From: Tectiglobus sp965247245
Lineage (GTDB): Bacteria; Pseudomonadota; Alphaproteobacteria; Rhizobiales; Hyphomicrobiaceae
DNA length: 64,000 bases
Assembly: GCA_965247245.1 (NCBI GenBank)
Contig: CBDFGV010000003.1
Coordinates: forward strand, 496,001-560,000
Direction of reading: 5' to 3'
A program made the translations under genes and the position numbers. This document shows, one piece after another, positions 1 through 9,388 of the stretch. The stretch's first letter is position 1; each line of letters opens with the position of its first letter. The notes under the pieces are model-generated. The model ran no database searches. It was not told the DNA's origin and was given only the letters and a program-made list of their open reading frames with translations.

Positions 1-1694
1 ACAACGGTTTGCTCGGGAACATTGTGACGGATGAAGTTCGGATATCAGTACCGTCACATCAGGACGCGCCCATCAACGTGCAATTCAAGCAGGAAGACGC
101 CCTTCAGAGACATGCTGAACAGGTTGGTCAGGAGGCCTCAAAAGTCTTCGATCAGTTCTTCCGCGACAAGGCTGCACCGCAAACACGGCTCGCACAATCG
201 AACGCCAATAACAGCGAGCAAACAGATGCCTCTGATCAACCTATCCTGGATGCCACGCTGGGCTGGCTCGGCACGGCGAATAAGGCTTATCAACGCCAGA
301 TCGTACCGAGGTTGCAAATCGGTGGAGCGTTGAGCCTGCCCACCAACGTCACCGTACGTAGCCGTAGTGAGACTCGGCAGTTCTCGGCCTGGACCCTGCC
401 AACCGTGGACAGTATAACCAACAACGTTCAACAATGGTTTGGCCGTTCAGCCAATAGCTACGACGGCCAGATCATACCCAGGTTGTCGGGCGCGCAAGAA
501 CGACGGATCGTCATCCAGCGAACTGTCGAGACAGAGGTCGTAAGACCGCCAAGACGCATTGATGAGGATCAAGTCGCGCGCCGGGCCGAGGATGAGCGCC
601 GTGAGGCAGCATTGCGTCGCCAACGCGAACTTGCAGCCGAGAGAACCGCCCAGCGCGATCGAGAACGCCAATTGGCTGCTCAAAGAGCTGAGCAGGCCCG
701 GTTAGAAGACGAACGCCGTCGGACGCAAGAGGAGCTGAGACGTGCGGAAGCAGCACGCCTGAGGGCAGCAGCCGAGCGCCGGAAAGCAGAAGAAGCTCAG
801 CGCTCAGCCGAGCTGACTGTCCAGCGCGAAATCGAGGACGAGCGCGCCCGCGTCAATCGGGAATTACTCGAGCAAAAGCGTCGACGAGATGCAGCAATCG
901 CTACCGCCAAGGCAGAGCGTGAGCGCGCCCAGAAGCTTCTGGAGGACGCACGGCAGGCCCGTCGGGCTGCGCGGGAACGCGAACTCGCACGTATCAGGCG
1001 GGAACGCGAGGAGCGCCGGGCAGAAGAAGAACAACAGCGCACACGTCTCAGTGAGCTCTGGCAGAGAGCAAAGCGGGCGGCCCGCAACGCTGTGGCTCGG
1101 ACACGAGCTGAACAAGACCCAGAAAACCAGCTCGTTGAGCGGCAAGCCCCACCGAGATCGACCCAGGTGGCCCGACGCAATGTTCGCACCCGACCACCTG
1201 CTCCACCGACGCAGAACCGTTTCCGGACCGTGCGTCGCGAACCACCTCGCAACCGGCGCATTTCCGCGACGCTACCGCCTATCCCGGATCGGACCCGGCG
1301 CGCTCAACGAACTCGGATTGCCGCCAAGTTGCCGGCTCGGAAGAAGACGACCAACAGGCGCATAACGATTGCAAAGGCAGCGGCCGCACCAAAGAAGAAA
1401 ACCAAACGCATAAGAGTCGCCCGCAAAGCCAATAAGAAGCGCCGCAAGCGCGTTCTGGCCTATCGCCGGCGCTCACATCCTTGCCGCAAGTGGTCTGCCC
1501 GCCGCATCCGTCTCCCAGGCAAGTACGTGGTGCGGAAGGGTGATTCACTCTGGCGAATCTCCAGACGCCATTACCGTCGCGGACACAAGTACTGGCGCAT
1601 TTACCGGGCAAACCTTGGCAAGATCCGCAATCCGGATTTGATCTACCCATGCCAGCGGTTCTACATTCCGAAGCGCAAATCGCGGCGGAAGTAA
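1..1694 (+). CDS. LysM-domain protein with long Arg/Glu-rich coiled coil, 5' end outside window
   Basis: The frame is open to the left edge. The first possible start in the window (TTG at 9) has no ribosome site, so the gene probably begins upstream. At least 561 residues are visible. Residues about 185-355, counted from the TTG, are an almost uninterrupted run of Arg, Glu, Ala and Gln with the pattern of a long charged coiled coil. A very basic Arg/Lys/Pro stretch follows. Residues about 504-554 form a LysM domain (YVVRKGDSLWRISRRHYRRG...NPDLIYPCQRFYIP), a peptidoglycan-binding module. It is probably an envelope protein that contacts the cell wall through its C-terminus. Its exact role is unknown. 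The extreme basicity is unusual and could also suit contact with an acidic polymer. Confidence 0.8.
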   Translation, partial: NGLLGNIVTDEVRISVPSHQDAPINVQFKQEDALQRHAEQVGQEASKVFDQFFRDKAAPQTRLAQSNANNSEQTDASDQPILDATLGWLGTANKAYQRQIVPRLQIGGALSLPTNVTVRSRSETRQFSAWTLPTVDSITNNVQQWFGRSANSYDGQIIPRLSGAQERRIVIQRTVETEVVRPPRRIDEDQVARRAEDERREAALRRQRELAAERTAQRDRERQLAAQRAEQARLEDERRRTQEELRRAEAARLRAAAERRKAEEAQRSAELTVQREIEDERARVNRELLEQKRRRDAAIATAKAERERAQKLLEDARQARRAARERELARIRREREERRAEEEQQRTRLSELWQRAKRAARNAVARTRAEQDPENQLVERQAPPRSTQVARRNVRTRPPAPPTQNRFRTVRREPPRNRRISATLPPIPDRTRRAQRTRIAAKLPARKKTTNRRITIAKAAAAPKKKTKRIRVARKANKKRRKRVLAYRRRSHPCRKWSARRIRLPGKYVVRKGDSLWRISRRHYRRGHKYWRIYRANLGKIRNPDLIYPCQRFYIPKRKSRRK

Positions 1695-1775
1695 TCTGTT
1701 CCCACCTCTGCTATCGTTGCGTTGAGCGACAGGCATGCGCCGCAGCGGCAAGCTCGGCCAGGTAGGACATGATTG

Positions 1776-3725
1776 ATGCCACAAGACAGAGCCGTTCCGC
1801 CGTCAAAGGCAGATGACGATGCTCAACAAAAGCCGGCAGTAGAACACCAGCGCAAGAGCCACATGTTCGTGATGCGCGGCCTGATGCCGTTTGTCTGGCC
1901 GTCCGACCGGCCAGACCTTAAGCGTCGCGTTGTTGCCGCCGCCATCCTGCTTGTCCTGGCCAAACTCGTAACAGTCCTCGTACCAGTGCTCTACAAGTAT
2001 GCAACGGATGCGCTAACCGGGAACGCATCCGGTGGTGCCGCCGTGACAGCTTCGAACGTTGCCGTTGGTGCAACAGCGCTGATCATCGCCTACGGTGTGG
2101 GCCGGGTCCTGATGGTCGCTCTGACGCAAGTTCGTGACGTTCTGTTCACCGCGGTCGGCCAACATGCTGTGCGCTCATTGAACAATCGCACCTTCCGCCA
2201 CCTCCATCAGTTGTCGCTGAGGTTTCACCTCGAGCGGCGGACTGGTGGCCTCTCCCGCGTCATTGAGAGAGCCACGCGCGCCATCGAACTCATTCTGAGA
2301 ATGGGCGTGCTTAATCTTGGCCCGACAATACTCGAACTCGTATTTCTCGCCGGCGTCCTGCTCTATTTTTTCAATCTCGTCTATGTCGTGGTCATTGTCG
2401 TCACTGTCGCGCTGTACATCTGGTTTACGCTCTATGCCACCGAGTGGCGGATTACGATCCGCCGCGAGATGAATGACAGCGATACGGAAGCCAACACCAA
2501 GGCGATCGACAGCCTGCTCAATTTCGAAACCGTCAAGTACTTCGGTAATGAACGGATGGAAGCGGACCGCTTCGATCAGTCCATGGCACGGTACGAACGC
2601 GCAGCCATTCAGACCTACTATTCCCTTGGCATTCTGAACTCGGGTCAGTCGATCATATTCACGACAGGCATGACCATTTGCATGGTGATGGCGGCTCACG
2701 GTGTGATGAGCGGCGCGCACACCATCGGCGACTTTGTGATGATCAACGCGCTGCTAATCCAGCTTTATATGCCACTGAACTTCATGGGTTTCGTCTATCG
2801 CGAATTGCGACAGGGCCTGGTTGATTTGGAAACCATGTTCGGGTTGCTGGAACAGTATCCCGAGATCGAAGACAAACCCGGCGCCAAGCCGATGGATGTC
2901 TCAAAGGGCCGTATCAAATTCGAAAACGTTTCCTTCGCCTATGATCCTAATCGTCCGATCCTCAAGGATCTGAGTTTCGATGTTGAACCTGGCAGCATGG
3001 TCGCCCTTGTCGGACCCTCAGGTGCTGGAAAGTCCACCATCAGTCGCATTCTGTTTCGCTTTTATGACATCCAAAGCGGCCGCGTTCTCATCGATGGCCA
3101 GGACATTCAAGACGTTACGCAGGCGTCACTACGCGCCCACATCGGTGTCGTGCCGCAAGACACCGTGCTCTTCAATGACACCATCAAGTACAACATTCGC
3201 TACGGGCGCCCGACTGCCAGTGATGAAGAGGTCTTCGAGGCGGCCCGACTTGCCCAGATCGAGACATTCATCCAGCAGCTTCCAGAGGGCTACAAGACGA
3301 TGGTCGGTGAGCGCGGACTGAAGCTCTCCGGTGGCGAAAAGCAACGCATGGCAATCGCCCGCACCATTCTCAAGGCGCCGCCAATCCTCATGCTGGATGA
3401 GGCCACCAGCGCTCTCGACAGCCAAACCGAAAGAGACATTCAAGACGCTCTCGACCAAGTCTCAAAGGGTCGAACATCCTTAGTCATTGCCCACCGATTG
3501 TCGACGATCGTTCACGCCGACAAGATCCTGGTGCTGGAAAAGGGTGTGCTCGTCGAAGAGGGAACACATAGTGAGCTGATGCAACTTGATGGCCTCTATG
3601 CCTCGCTCTGGCAGCAGCAGCAGAAGGCAGAAGAAGCGCGGGCGGAATTGGCGCGGACTCTGGAAGAGGCACAGCGCAGTGGTGCTATCCGCGGCAACCA
3701 GTACAAACTGGACGATGAAACTTAG
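1776..3725 (+). CDS. ABC exporter, Atm1/HMT1 type (fused permease and ATPase)
   Basis: A half-transporter of 649 residues, expected in the inner membrane as a homodimer. The N-terminal half has about six membrane segments. The C-terminal ATPase carries Walker A GPSGAGKST near residue 413, signature LSGGEKQRMAIART near 517, Walker B ILMLDEATSAL near 540 and the switch His in IAHRLST near 571. Length and sequence style match the Atm1/ABCB7/HMT1 group, whose members export glutathione-linked sulfur or metal conjugates and support iron-sulfur or heavy-metal homeostasis. The ATG at 1776 is preferred over the adjacent TTG at 1773. An AGG-rich ribosome site lies near 1759-1764. The substrate is inferred from the family only. 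Confidence 0.88.
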   Translation: MPQDRAVPPSKADDDAQQKPAVEHQRKSHMFVMRGLMPFVWPSDRPDLKRRVVAAAILLVLAKLVTVLVPVLYKYATDALTGNASGGAAVTASNVAVGATALIIAYGVGRVLMVALTQVRDVLFTAVGQHAVRSLNNRTFRHLHQLSLRFHLERRTGGLSRVIERATRAIELILRMGVLNLGPTILELVFLAGVLLYFFNLVYVVVIVVTVALYIWFTLYATEWRITIRREMNDSDTEANTKAIDSLLNFETVKYFGNERMEADRFDQSMARYERAAIQTYYSLGILNSGQSIIFTTGMTICMVMAAHGVMSGAHTIGDFVMINALLIQLYMPLNFMGFVYRELRQGLVDLETMFGLLEQYPEIEDKPGAKPMDVSKGRIKFENVSFAYDPNRPILKDLSFDVEPGSMVALVGPSGAGKSTISRILFRFYDIQSGRVLIDGQDIQDVTQASLRAHIGVVPQDTVLFNDTIKYNIRYGRPTASDEEVFEAARLAQIETFIQQLPEGYKTMVGERGLKLSGGEKQRMAIARTILKAPPILMLDEATSALDSQTERDIQDALDQVSKGRTSLVIAHRLSTIVHADKILVLEKGVLVEEGTHSELMQLDGLYASLWQQQQKAEEARAELARTLEEAQRSGAIRGNQYKLDDET

Positions 3726-3776
3726 CCTCATGTCATCGGCGCGCCTCGACGATCCGACAACCTAGAAGACTGCGCT

Positions 3777-4802
3777 CTACTGAGTGAATGCAGCGGCCAG
3801 CGCATTGCCCGGCAACAGCGAATAAATGTACGCGGCGTAGCAGCCGAACAGGATCAGCCCCTCGAAGCGATTAATACGGAAGCCGGAGCGCGCGAAGATC
3901 ATCAACAGAACTGCCGCACCCACCATCACTGCGTTGTCGAATGTCGCGATCCTGGCAGGAACAGCCACCGGAGCCACAACAGCGGTCAAGCCACCCACGC
4001 CGAGGATGTTGTAGATGTTCGAGCCTAGGATATTACCGAGCGCCATCGCCTGCTGCCCTCGTAGCGCGGCGATGATCGAGGTCACGAGTTCCGGCATGGA
4101 TGTCCCAACAGCCACGATCGTCAGACCAATCACTGTCTCCGACACACCGTACTGACGGGCCAGTGCGACTGCGCCATCTACGAGCACGCCACCGCCAAAG
4201 ACCAACACTGCTAACCCAAACAGGGCCATGAGAACCGCGAGCGCTGGCGGAATAACCGACTTGATGCGCGCGACTGTCCTTGAACCTGTCGGCAGATTGC
4301 GCAGTTGCCCGTGCGCTTCGGCCTTTTGAACAGCACTTGTTGGATCCGTACCATTAACAACTCGTTCCTGCCGCCACGCGTAGAACAGGTACGCCACCAA
4401 CCAGAGAAGCAGAATAAAGCCGACCTGCGGGTTGAGCGGCATAAACAGGCTAATTCCAGAGAAAACGACAGCCGTCACAACCACCATAGTGCCATCCCGC
4501 ACCAGGGCTCTGGACGAGACCGCAATCGGCATCATCAGCGCGGACAATCCCAGGATCAGGCAGATGTTCGAGATGCTGGAGCCAACAAAGTTGCCGATCG
4601 CGATGCCTGGGGAACCCATCTTCGCAGCATGAATTGATGTCGCCATCTCGGGAGCCGACGTACCGAACCCCACCAATACAATCCCGATCAGGAGTGGCGA
4701 CACGCCCATCTGCTCCGCGACCCTGACGGAACCACGCACCAGCAGTTCGCCCCCGACAATCAGCATCACGAAGCCGGCGATCACTGCAACAATTGGATCC
4801 AT
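3777..4802 (-). CDS. Calcium/sodium antiporter (CaCA family, YrbG-like)
   Basis: An integral membrane protein of 341 residues with the two inverted alpha-repeats of the Ca2+/cation antiporter family. The first repeat contains GFGTSAPEMATS and GNFVGSSISN. The second contains AVGTSMPELVTS and GNILGSNIYN. The acidic residues in both repeats form the cation site in characterised exchangers. About ten hydrophobic segments are visible with a short hydrophilic loop in the middle (residues about 140-175). Length matches bacterial YrbG-type proteins. It converges with the ABC exporter at 3725, leaving only 51 bases between stops. Its substrate is probably Ca2+ exchanged for Na+, by family. Confidence 0.9.
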   Translation of the reverse strand: MDPIVAVIAGFVMLIVGGELLVRGSVRVAEQMGVSPLLIGIVLVGFGTSAPEMATSIHAAKMGSPGIAIGNFVGSSISNICLILGLSALMMPIAVSSRALVRDGTMVVVTAVVFSGISLFMPLNPQVGFILLLWLVAYLFYAWRQERVVNGTDPTSAVQKAEAHGQLRNLPTGSRTVARIKSVIPPALAVLMALFGLAVLVFGGGVLVDGAVALARQYGVSETVIGLTIVAVGTSMPELVTSIIAALRGQQAMALGNILGSNIYNILGVGGLTAVVAPVAVPARIATFDNAVMVGAAVLLMIFARSGFRINRFEGLILFGCYAAYIYSLLPGNALAAAFTQ

Positions 4803-4860
4803 ATCTCAGAGCCTTTGGATTTCATCACGTCCTGCAGACAAACAGGTGCTGAACGAGGTT

Positions 4861-5781
4861 TCAAGATGTACTGTCGACGAACTGACTTTCTGTGTAACCC
4901 TGCAGATATAACAATCCAGTCAAATCACAGTGCCGGATGTCGGCATCAGCCTGTTCAGCAACAATCGGCTTCGCACGGAAGGCGACGCCTAGGCCGGCCC
5001 GCTCGATCATCGCCAGGTCATTGGCACCATCACCAACGGCCAGGCAGTCCTCAGGAGTGAGCGACTTGTCGCCCATAATGGCCTCAAGCCGCTCCAACTT
5101 TGCTTCGCGGCCCAGAACCGGATTGTCCACCTCCCCCGAAAGCTTACCGTCCTCAAACAGCAACACGTTGGAACGATCTTCATCAAAACCAACAAGCTGT
5201 TTGATCTGCGAGGTGAAGAATCGAAATCCGCCGGACACCAATGCGCAGTAAGCGCCATTTGCCTTCATAGTGCCGACAAGCATGCGCGCCCCATCGGTGA
5301 TTGAAATCCGCTCTTTAATCACCCTGTCCAGATCTGATTCCGCGAGTCCCTTCAAAAGCCCGACACGCTCGCGCAGCGCGCCCTCAAAGCCGATTTCGCC
5401 GCGCATCGCGCGTTCAGTTATCTGGCTGACCCGATCACCAACCCCTGCGAAAGCCGCAACCTCATCGATACATTCCTGCTCAATGATTGTTGAATCCATA
5501 TCGGCAATCAGAAGTTTCTTGCGCCGCTGTGCACCAACATCGACACAATTCACATCGATAGGTTCGCCGCCTAACTCATTGCGTAGTGACGCAATTAGCA
5601 TAGCAACCTTGTCATCCAATATGCTAACCTGGAGTTCAAGAGCGACTCCCGGCTTCAACCATCGCGGGTTTGGTGACATTGCTTCCCTTGTGAGGGCAGG
5701 CAGCGCCATCAAGCGGTCAAGTGACAAGCACGGCGATGCTGGTGAACACGTAAAAACGATGGCACACAGCTTTTGAGGCAT
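4861..5781 (-). CDS. serB: Phosphoserine phosphatase SerB
   Basis: Hydrolyses phosphoserine to serine, the last step of the phosphorylated serine pathway. The 306-residue protein has an N-terminal regulatory-type region of about 85 residues and a HAD-fold catalytic domain. The nucleophile motif is DMDST (Asp94 and Asp96). GDGANDLAM near residue 255 supplies the magnesium-binding acidic residues, and a Lys-containing motif lies between them. Length is typical of SerB with an ACT-like N-terminus. It is transcribed away from miaA, with 63 bases between the two starts, an order often seen in Hyphomicrobiales. Confidence 0.95.
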   Translation of the reverse strand: MPQKLCAIVFTCSPASPCLSLDRLMALPALTREAMSPNPRWLKPGVALELQVSILDDKVAMLIASLRNELGGEPIDVNCVDVGAQRRKKLLIADMDSTIIEQECIDEVAAFAGVGDRVSQITERAMRGEIGFEGALRERVGLLKGLAESDLDRVIKERISITDGARMLVGTMKANGAYCALVSGGFRFFTSQIKQLVGFDEDRSNVLLFEDGKLSGEVDNPVLGREAKLERLEAIMGDKSLTPEDCLAVGDGANDLAMIERAGLGVAFRAKPIVAEQADADIRHCDLTGLLYLQGYTESQFVDSTS

Positions 5782-5844
5782 AAGAAGATTCCCGTCGCAG
5801 TCAGTGGCAGCGCCGCAATCTGAACGATCGATTGGCAGGAAGGA

Positions 5845-6768
5845 ATGTCGAAGTACCGGGCTATTCTAATTGCAGGTCCTACTGCAAGCGGCAAGTCGCA
5901 ACTTGCCCTCGATATTGCAGAAAAGGTCGACGGGGTCATCGTCAATGCCGACAGCATGCAGGTCTACGAAGACCTACAAGTCCTCACGGCGAGACCAGAC
6001 GCCAAGGATCTGAATTCAGCGCCCCACGCCCTCTACGGTTTCGTCCCGGGGCATACGCCCTATTCCGCTGGCCAGTTCGCCCAAGACGCCGAAAAAGTCA
6101 TCGCTGAGTGTGTGGAAGGGGGCAAGCTGCCTATCCTGGTGGGTGGTACAGGACTTTATTTCCGGGCCTTGCTCGAGGGCCTGTCGCCCATCCCTCAAAT
6201 CCCCCGCACGGTCCGCCAACATTGGCGTGCCGAAGCCCAGCGTATCCCACCCGAGCAGTTGCACGCGATCCTCAGCACTAAAGACCAGACGATGGCTGAG
6301 CGCCTCCATCCAACAGATACCCAGCGCCTGGTGCGTGCCTTGGAAGTTATTGATGCGACGGGACAATCCCTAGCGGATTGGCAGCGGATACCCGGTGTGC
6401 CCGTCATTCCCTCATCCGCGACCGTCAAGATCGTCATCGATATGCCCCGCGAAGAGCTTTATCGCCGAAGCGATACCCGGTTTGACCAGATGCTCGCTGC
6501 TGGAGCAATCGAGGAAGTCGTTGCTCTGTCAAAAAAGAAATATGACCCGTCATTGCCCATTATGAGGGCCCTCGGCGTCCAGCCAATTTTGGCGCATATC
6601 CGCGGTGACATTGAATTGGCCGCCGCCGTAGAAGCCACAAAGACCGAGACACGCAACTACATAAAACGACAGACGACGTGGCTTAATAGTAATATGATGT
6701 CTTGGAAATGGATTTCTCCGCAACAATTGGAAAGCCTAACGGACAATATTTTGCCAATCATGCATTAG
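5845..6768 (+). CDS. miaA: tRNA dimethylallyltransferase MiaA
   Basis: Transfers a dimethylallyl group from DMAPP to N6 of adenosine 37 in tRNAs that read codons starting with U. The 307-residue protein begins with the P-loop GPTASGKS (residues 11-18), followed by the NADSMQVY segment that recognises substrate, both diagnostic. The VGGTGLYFRALLEGLSPIP stretch and the C-terminal KRQTTWL motif are also present. A GGAAGGA sequence sits directly before the ATG, closer than usual. It is divergent from serB and lies upstream of ilvB. Confidence 0.96.
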   Translation: MSKYRAILIAGPTASGKSQLALDIAEKVDGVIVNADSMQVYEDLQVLTARPDAKDLNSAPHALYGFVPGHTPYSAGQFAQDAEKVIAECVEGGKLPILVGGTGLYFRALLEGLSPIPQIPRTVRQHWRAEAQRIPPEQLHAILSTKDQTMAERLHPTDTQRLVRALEVIDATGQSLADWQRIPGVPVIPSSATVKIVIDMPREELYRRSDTRFDQMLAAGAIEEVVALSKKKYDPSLPIMRALGVQPILAHIRGDIELAAAVEATKTETRNYIKRQTTWLNSNMMSWKWISPQQLESLTDNILPIMH

Positions 6769-6867
6769 ATCTTGAAATCGCCAACTGAACGGACTAGCAA
6801 GCGTGCTCCGCCTGCCAGTGAAGAACACTGCGCAGCAGTAAATCACGTTCGACAGTTGGAGGATAAG

Positions 6868-8634
6868 ATGGCACGGACAATGACCGGCGCTGAGATGGTC
6901 ACGCAAGCACTCGCGGATCAGGGTGTCGAGATCGTGTTCGGCTATCCAGGTGGCGCGGTACTTCCGATTTACGATGAAATTTTCCAGCAGGACAAAGTTC
7001 GACACATTCTGGTGCGCCAGGAAGGCGGCGCGGTGCATGCTGCCGAGGGCTATGCCCGGTCGACGGGAAAGGTCGGCGTTGTTCTGGTGACATCCGGACC
7101 AGGTGCAACGAACGCCGTCACTGGACTAACCGACGCCTTGATGGATTCCATTCCTGTGGTCTGCATCACTGGCCAGGTTCCAACGCATCTGATTGGCTCC
7201 GATGCGTTTCAGGAGTGCGACACGGTTGGCATCACGCGCTCATGCACCAAACACAATTATCTCGTCAAAAGCACGGATGACCTCGCCCGGGTTATGCATG
7301 AAGCGTTCTACGTTGCCCGATCCGGCCGCCCTGGACCGGTCGTCATCGATATTCCCAAGGACGTTCAGTTTGCGACCGGCAACTACGTTGGACCATCGAA
7401 TATACAACACAAGACCTACCAGCCACAGCTGAAGGCGCAGCCAACCCAGATTGAGCAGGCCGTCAAACTGATGGCATCGGCCAAACGTCCGATCTTTTAC
7501 ACGGGCGGCGGCGTCATTAACTCAGGCCCAAAGGCGTCGCAACTGCTCCGCGAGTTGGTCAAGCTAACCGGTTACCCAGTCACTTCAACTCTCATGGGAC
7601 TTGGTGCGTTTCCGGCCAGCGGCAAGGAGTGGATGGGCATGCTCGGCATGCACGGGACCTACGAGGCCAACATGGCGATGCATGACTGTGATGTCATGAT
7701 CGCGATCGGCGCCCGTTTTGACGACCGCATTACCGGCCGGCTGGATGCTTTCTCGCCAAACTCCAAACGTATCCACATCGACATCGATCCGTCCTCGATT
7801 GGCAAAAATGTCCGCGCGGACATCCCGATCATTGGCGATTGCGCTTACGTCATGGAAGACTTGATTGCAGAGTGGAAGTCCCAAGCACCCCAGGTGGACA
7901 AGTCAGCCCACAAGCAGTGGTGGAAGCAGATCGACACTTGGCGGGACCGCAAGTCACTCGCCTACAAGAAGTCCGATGATTTCATCATGCCGCAATACGC
8001 CGTTGAGCGACTCCATGAACTCACCAAGGATCGCGAGACTTACATCACGACCGAGGTTGGCCAGCACCAGATGTGGGCGGCCCAGTTCATTCATTTCGAT
8101 AAGCCCAATCGGTGGCTGACGTCGGGTGGACTAGGCACTATGGGTTACGGCCTACCCGCGGCAATTGGTGTGCAGCTAGCACATCCGAAAGCGTTGGTGG
8201 TCGACGTCGCCGGCGATGCCTCCATCCTCATGAACATTCAGGAGATGTCGACGGCCATCCAGTACGGTCTGCCCGTCAAGGTCATGATCCTGAACAATCA
8301 GTACATGGGAATGGTTCGCCAGTGGCAGCAATTGTTGCACGGTAATCGTTACTCCGAGAGCTATACGGAATCACTGCCAGATTTCGTAAAGCTCGCTGAT
8401 GCATACGGTGCCACCGGTATGATTTGCGACAGCCCTGCAGACCTGGATGATGCGATCATGCAAATGATCAACACACCTGGTCCGGTGCTGTTCGACTGCC
8501 GCGTTGCCAATCTTGCAAATTGTTTCCCAATGATCCCATCGGGCAAGGCTCACAATGAGATGTTGCTCGGGGATGAGGTCACAGAAGAAGAGATCGGCTC
8601 TGCAATCGACAAAGAAGGCAAGATGCTGGTCTAG
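6868..8634 (+). CDS. ilvB: Acetolactate synthase, large catalytic subunit
   Basis: Thiamine-diphosphate enzyme that condenses two pyruvates, or pyruvate with 2-oxobutyrate, in the first common step of valine, leucine and isoleucine synthesis. The chosen ATG gives 588 residues, the normal length, and follows a good GGAGG at 6858-6862. The open frame extends to a TTG at 6772, but that stretch is not conserved-looking. Visible motifs are FGYPGGAVLPIYD with EGGAVHAAEGYARSTG near the N-terminus (the Glu that activates thiamine) and GDASILMNIQEM...NNQYMGMVRQ (the ThDP/Mg2+ site) near the C-terminus. The regulatory subunit gene lies one gene downstream. Confidence 0.96.
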   Translation: MARTMTGAEMVTQALADQGVEIVFGYPGGAVLPIYDEIFQQDKVRHILVRQEGGAVHAAEGYARSTGKVGVVLVTSGPGATNAVTGLTDALMDSIPVVCITGQVPTHLIGSDAFQECDTVGITRSCTKHNYLVKSTDDLARVMHEAFYVARSGRPGPVVIDIPKDVQFATGNYVGPSNIQHKTYQPQLKAQPTQIEQAVKLMASAKRPIFYTGGGVINSGPKASQLLRELVKLTGYPVTSTLMGLGAFPASGKEWMGMLGMHGTYEANMAMHDCDVMIAIGARFDDRITGRLDAFSPNSKRIHIDIDPSSIGKNVRADIPIIGDCAYVMEDLIAEWKSQAPQVDKSAHKQWWKQIDTWRDRKSLAYKKSDDFIMPQYAVERLHELTKDRETYITTEVGQHQMWAAQFIHFDKPNRWLTSGGLGTMGYGLPAAIGVQLAHPKALVVDVAGDASILMNIQEMSTAIQYGLPVKVMILNNQYMGMVRQWQQLLHGNRYSESYTESLPDFVKLADAYGATGMICDSPADLDDAIMQMINTPGPVLFDCRVANLANCFPMIPSGKAHNEMLLGDEVTEEEIGSAIDKEGKMLV

Positions 8635-8666
8635 GCCAGCGTTATCGCCATTCTCGGAGCAGTCCT

Positions 8667-9356
8667 GTGCACCTCTACATCGGCAATAAGAACTACTCGT
8701 CCTGGTCACTGCGGGCCTGGCTACTTCTGCGCGCCTTCGATTTGGAATTCGAGGAGACTCTCATTCCACTCGATGAGGCAGATACAGCCGAGAAGATCCG
8801 TGTCGTTTCTGAGGCAGGCAAGGTTCCGGTTCTGGTCGACCATAGTCAGACGATTTGGGACAGCTTGGCTATCGCGGAATACGTCAATGAACGCTTCCCA
8901 GACGCAGGCGTTTGGCCGACAGAAACCCAAGCGCGTGCCCACGCACGCTCAAGCAGCGCCGAGATGCACTCAAGCTTTGTCGGTCTGCGTGGGGCATGCC
9001 CGATGAATCTCGCCAAGCGCTTTGCCCGCAAGGATCGTGGCGCTGATGTTGCAGCTGACGTGGCGCGTATCCAGGACTTGTGGGTCGAGGCGCGCGATCG
9101 CTTCGGTTCCAATGGCAACGGACCATTTCTCTACGGAGCGTTTAGCGCCGCCGATGCCATGTATGCACCGGTGGTGACTCGCCTAGAGACTTACAACATT
9201 GAGGTTCGGCAGCAGAGCCGGGCCTACATGGACGCCATCTTAAATCATCCTGCTTTCCTGGAATGGCGCAACGCCGGACTTCAGGAACCCTGGATCATTG
9301 ACCAGGACGAAGTGGATGAAGAGGCGCTCGAAGATCTTCGAACACCCGCGCGCTGA
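8667..9356 (+). CDS. Glutathione S-transferase family protein
   Basis: A 229-residue cytosolic GST-fold protein. The N-terminal thioredoxin-like domain starts LYIGNKNYSSWSLRAWLLL, where the Ser/Tyr-rich stretch is the place of the catalytic residue. The glutathione gamma-glutamyl contact region VPVLVDHSQTIWDSLAIAEY follows at residues about 50-70, then an all-helical C-terminal domain. The start is GTG at 8667, with GGAGC about ten bases upstream. It lies only 32 bases after ilvB and 32 bases before ilvN, so it is almost certainly co-transcribed with them. Its substrate is unknown. A link to branched-chain amino acid synthesis is positional only. Confidence 0.85.
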   Translation: MHLYIGNKNYSSWSLRAWLLLRAFDLEFEETLIPLDEADTAEKIRVVSEAGKVPVLVDHSQTIWDSLAIAEYVNERFPDAGVWPTETQARAHARSSSAEMHSSFVGLRGACPMNLAKRFARKDRGADVAADVARIQDLWVEARDRFGSNGNGPFLYGAFSAADAMYAPVVTRLETYNIEVRQQSRAYMDAILNHPAFLEWRNAGLQEPWIIDQDEVDEEALEDLRTPAR

Positions 9357-9388
9357 GTAGCCAACGGATTGAAACGAAAGCCAAAAAC

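Noticed and set aside
797..1261. Arg/Ser-rich reading frame on the minus strand inside the LysM gene
   Set aside because: It is a mirror of the biased codon composition of the Arg/Glu coiled coil and has no start signal or domain.
6772..6867. TTG start giving a 620-residue IlvB
   Set aside because: The upstream 32 residues are polar and unlike the family. The ATG at 6868 has a good GGAGG.
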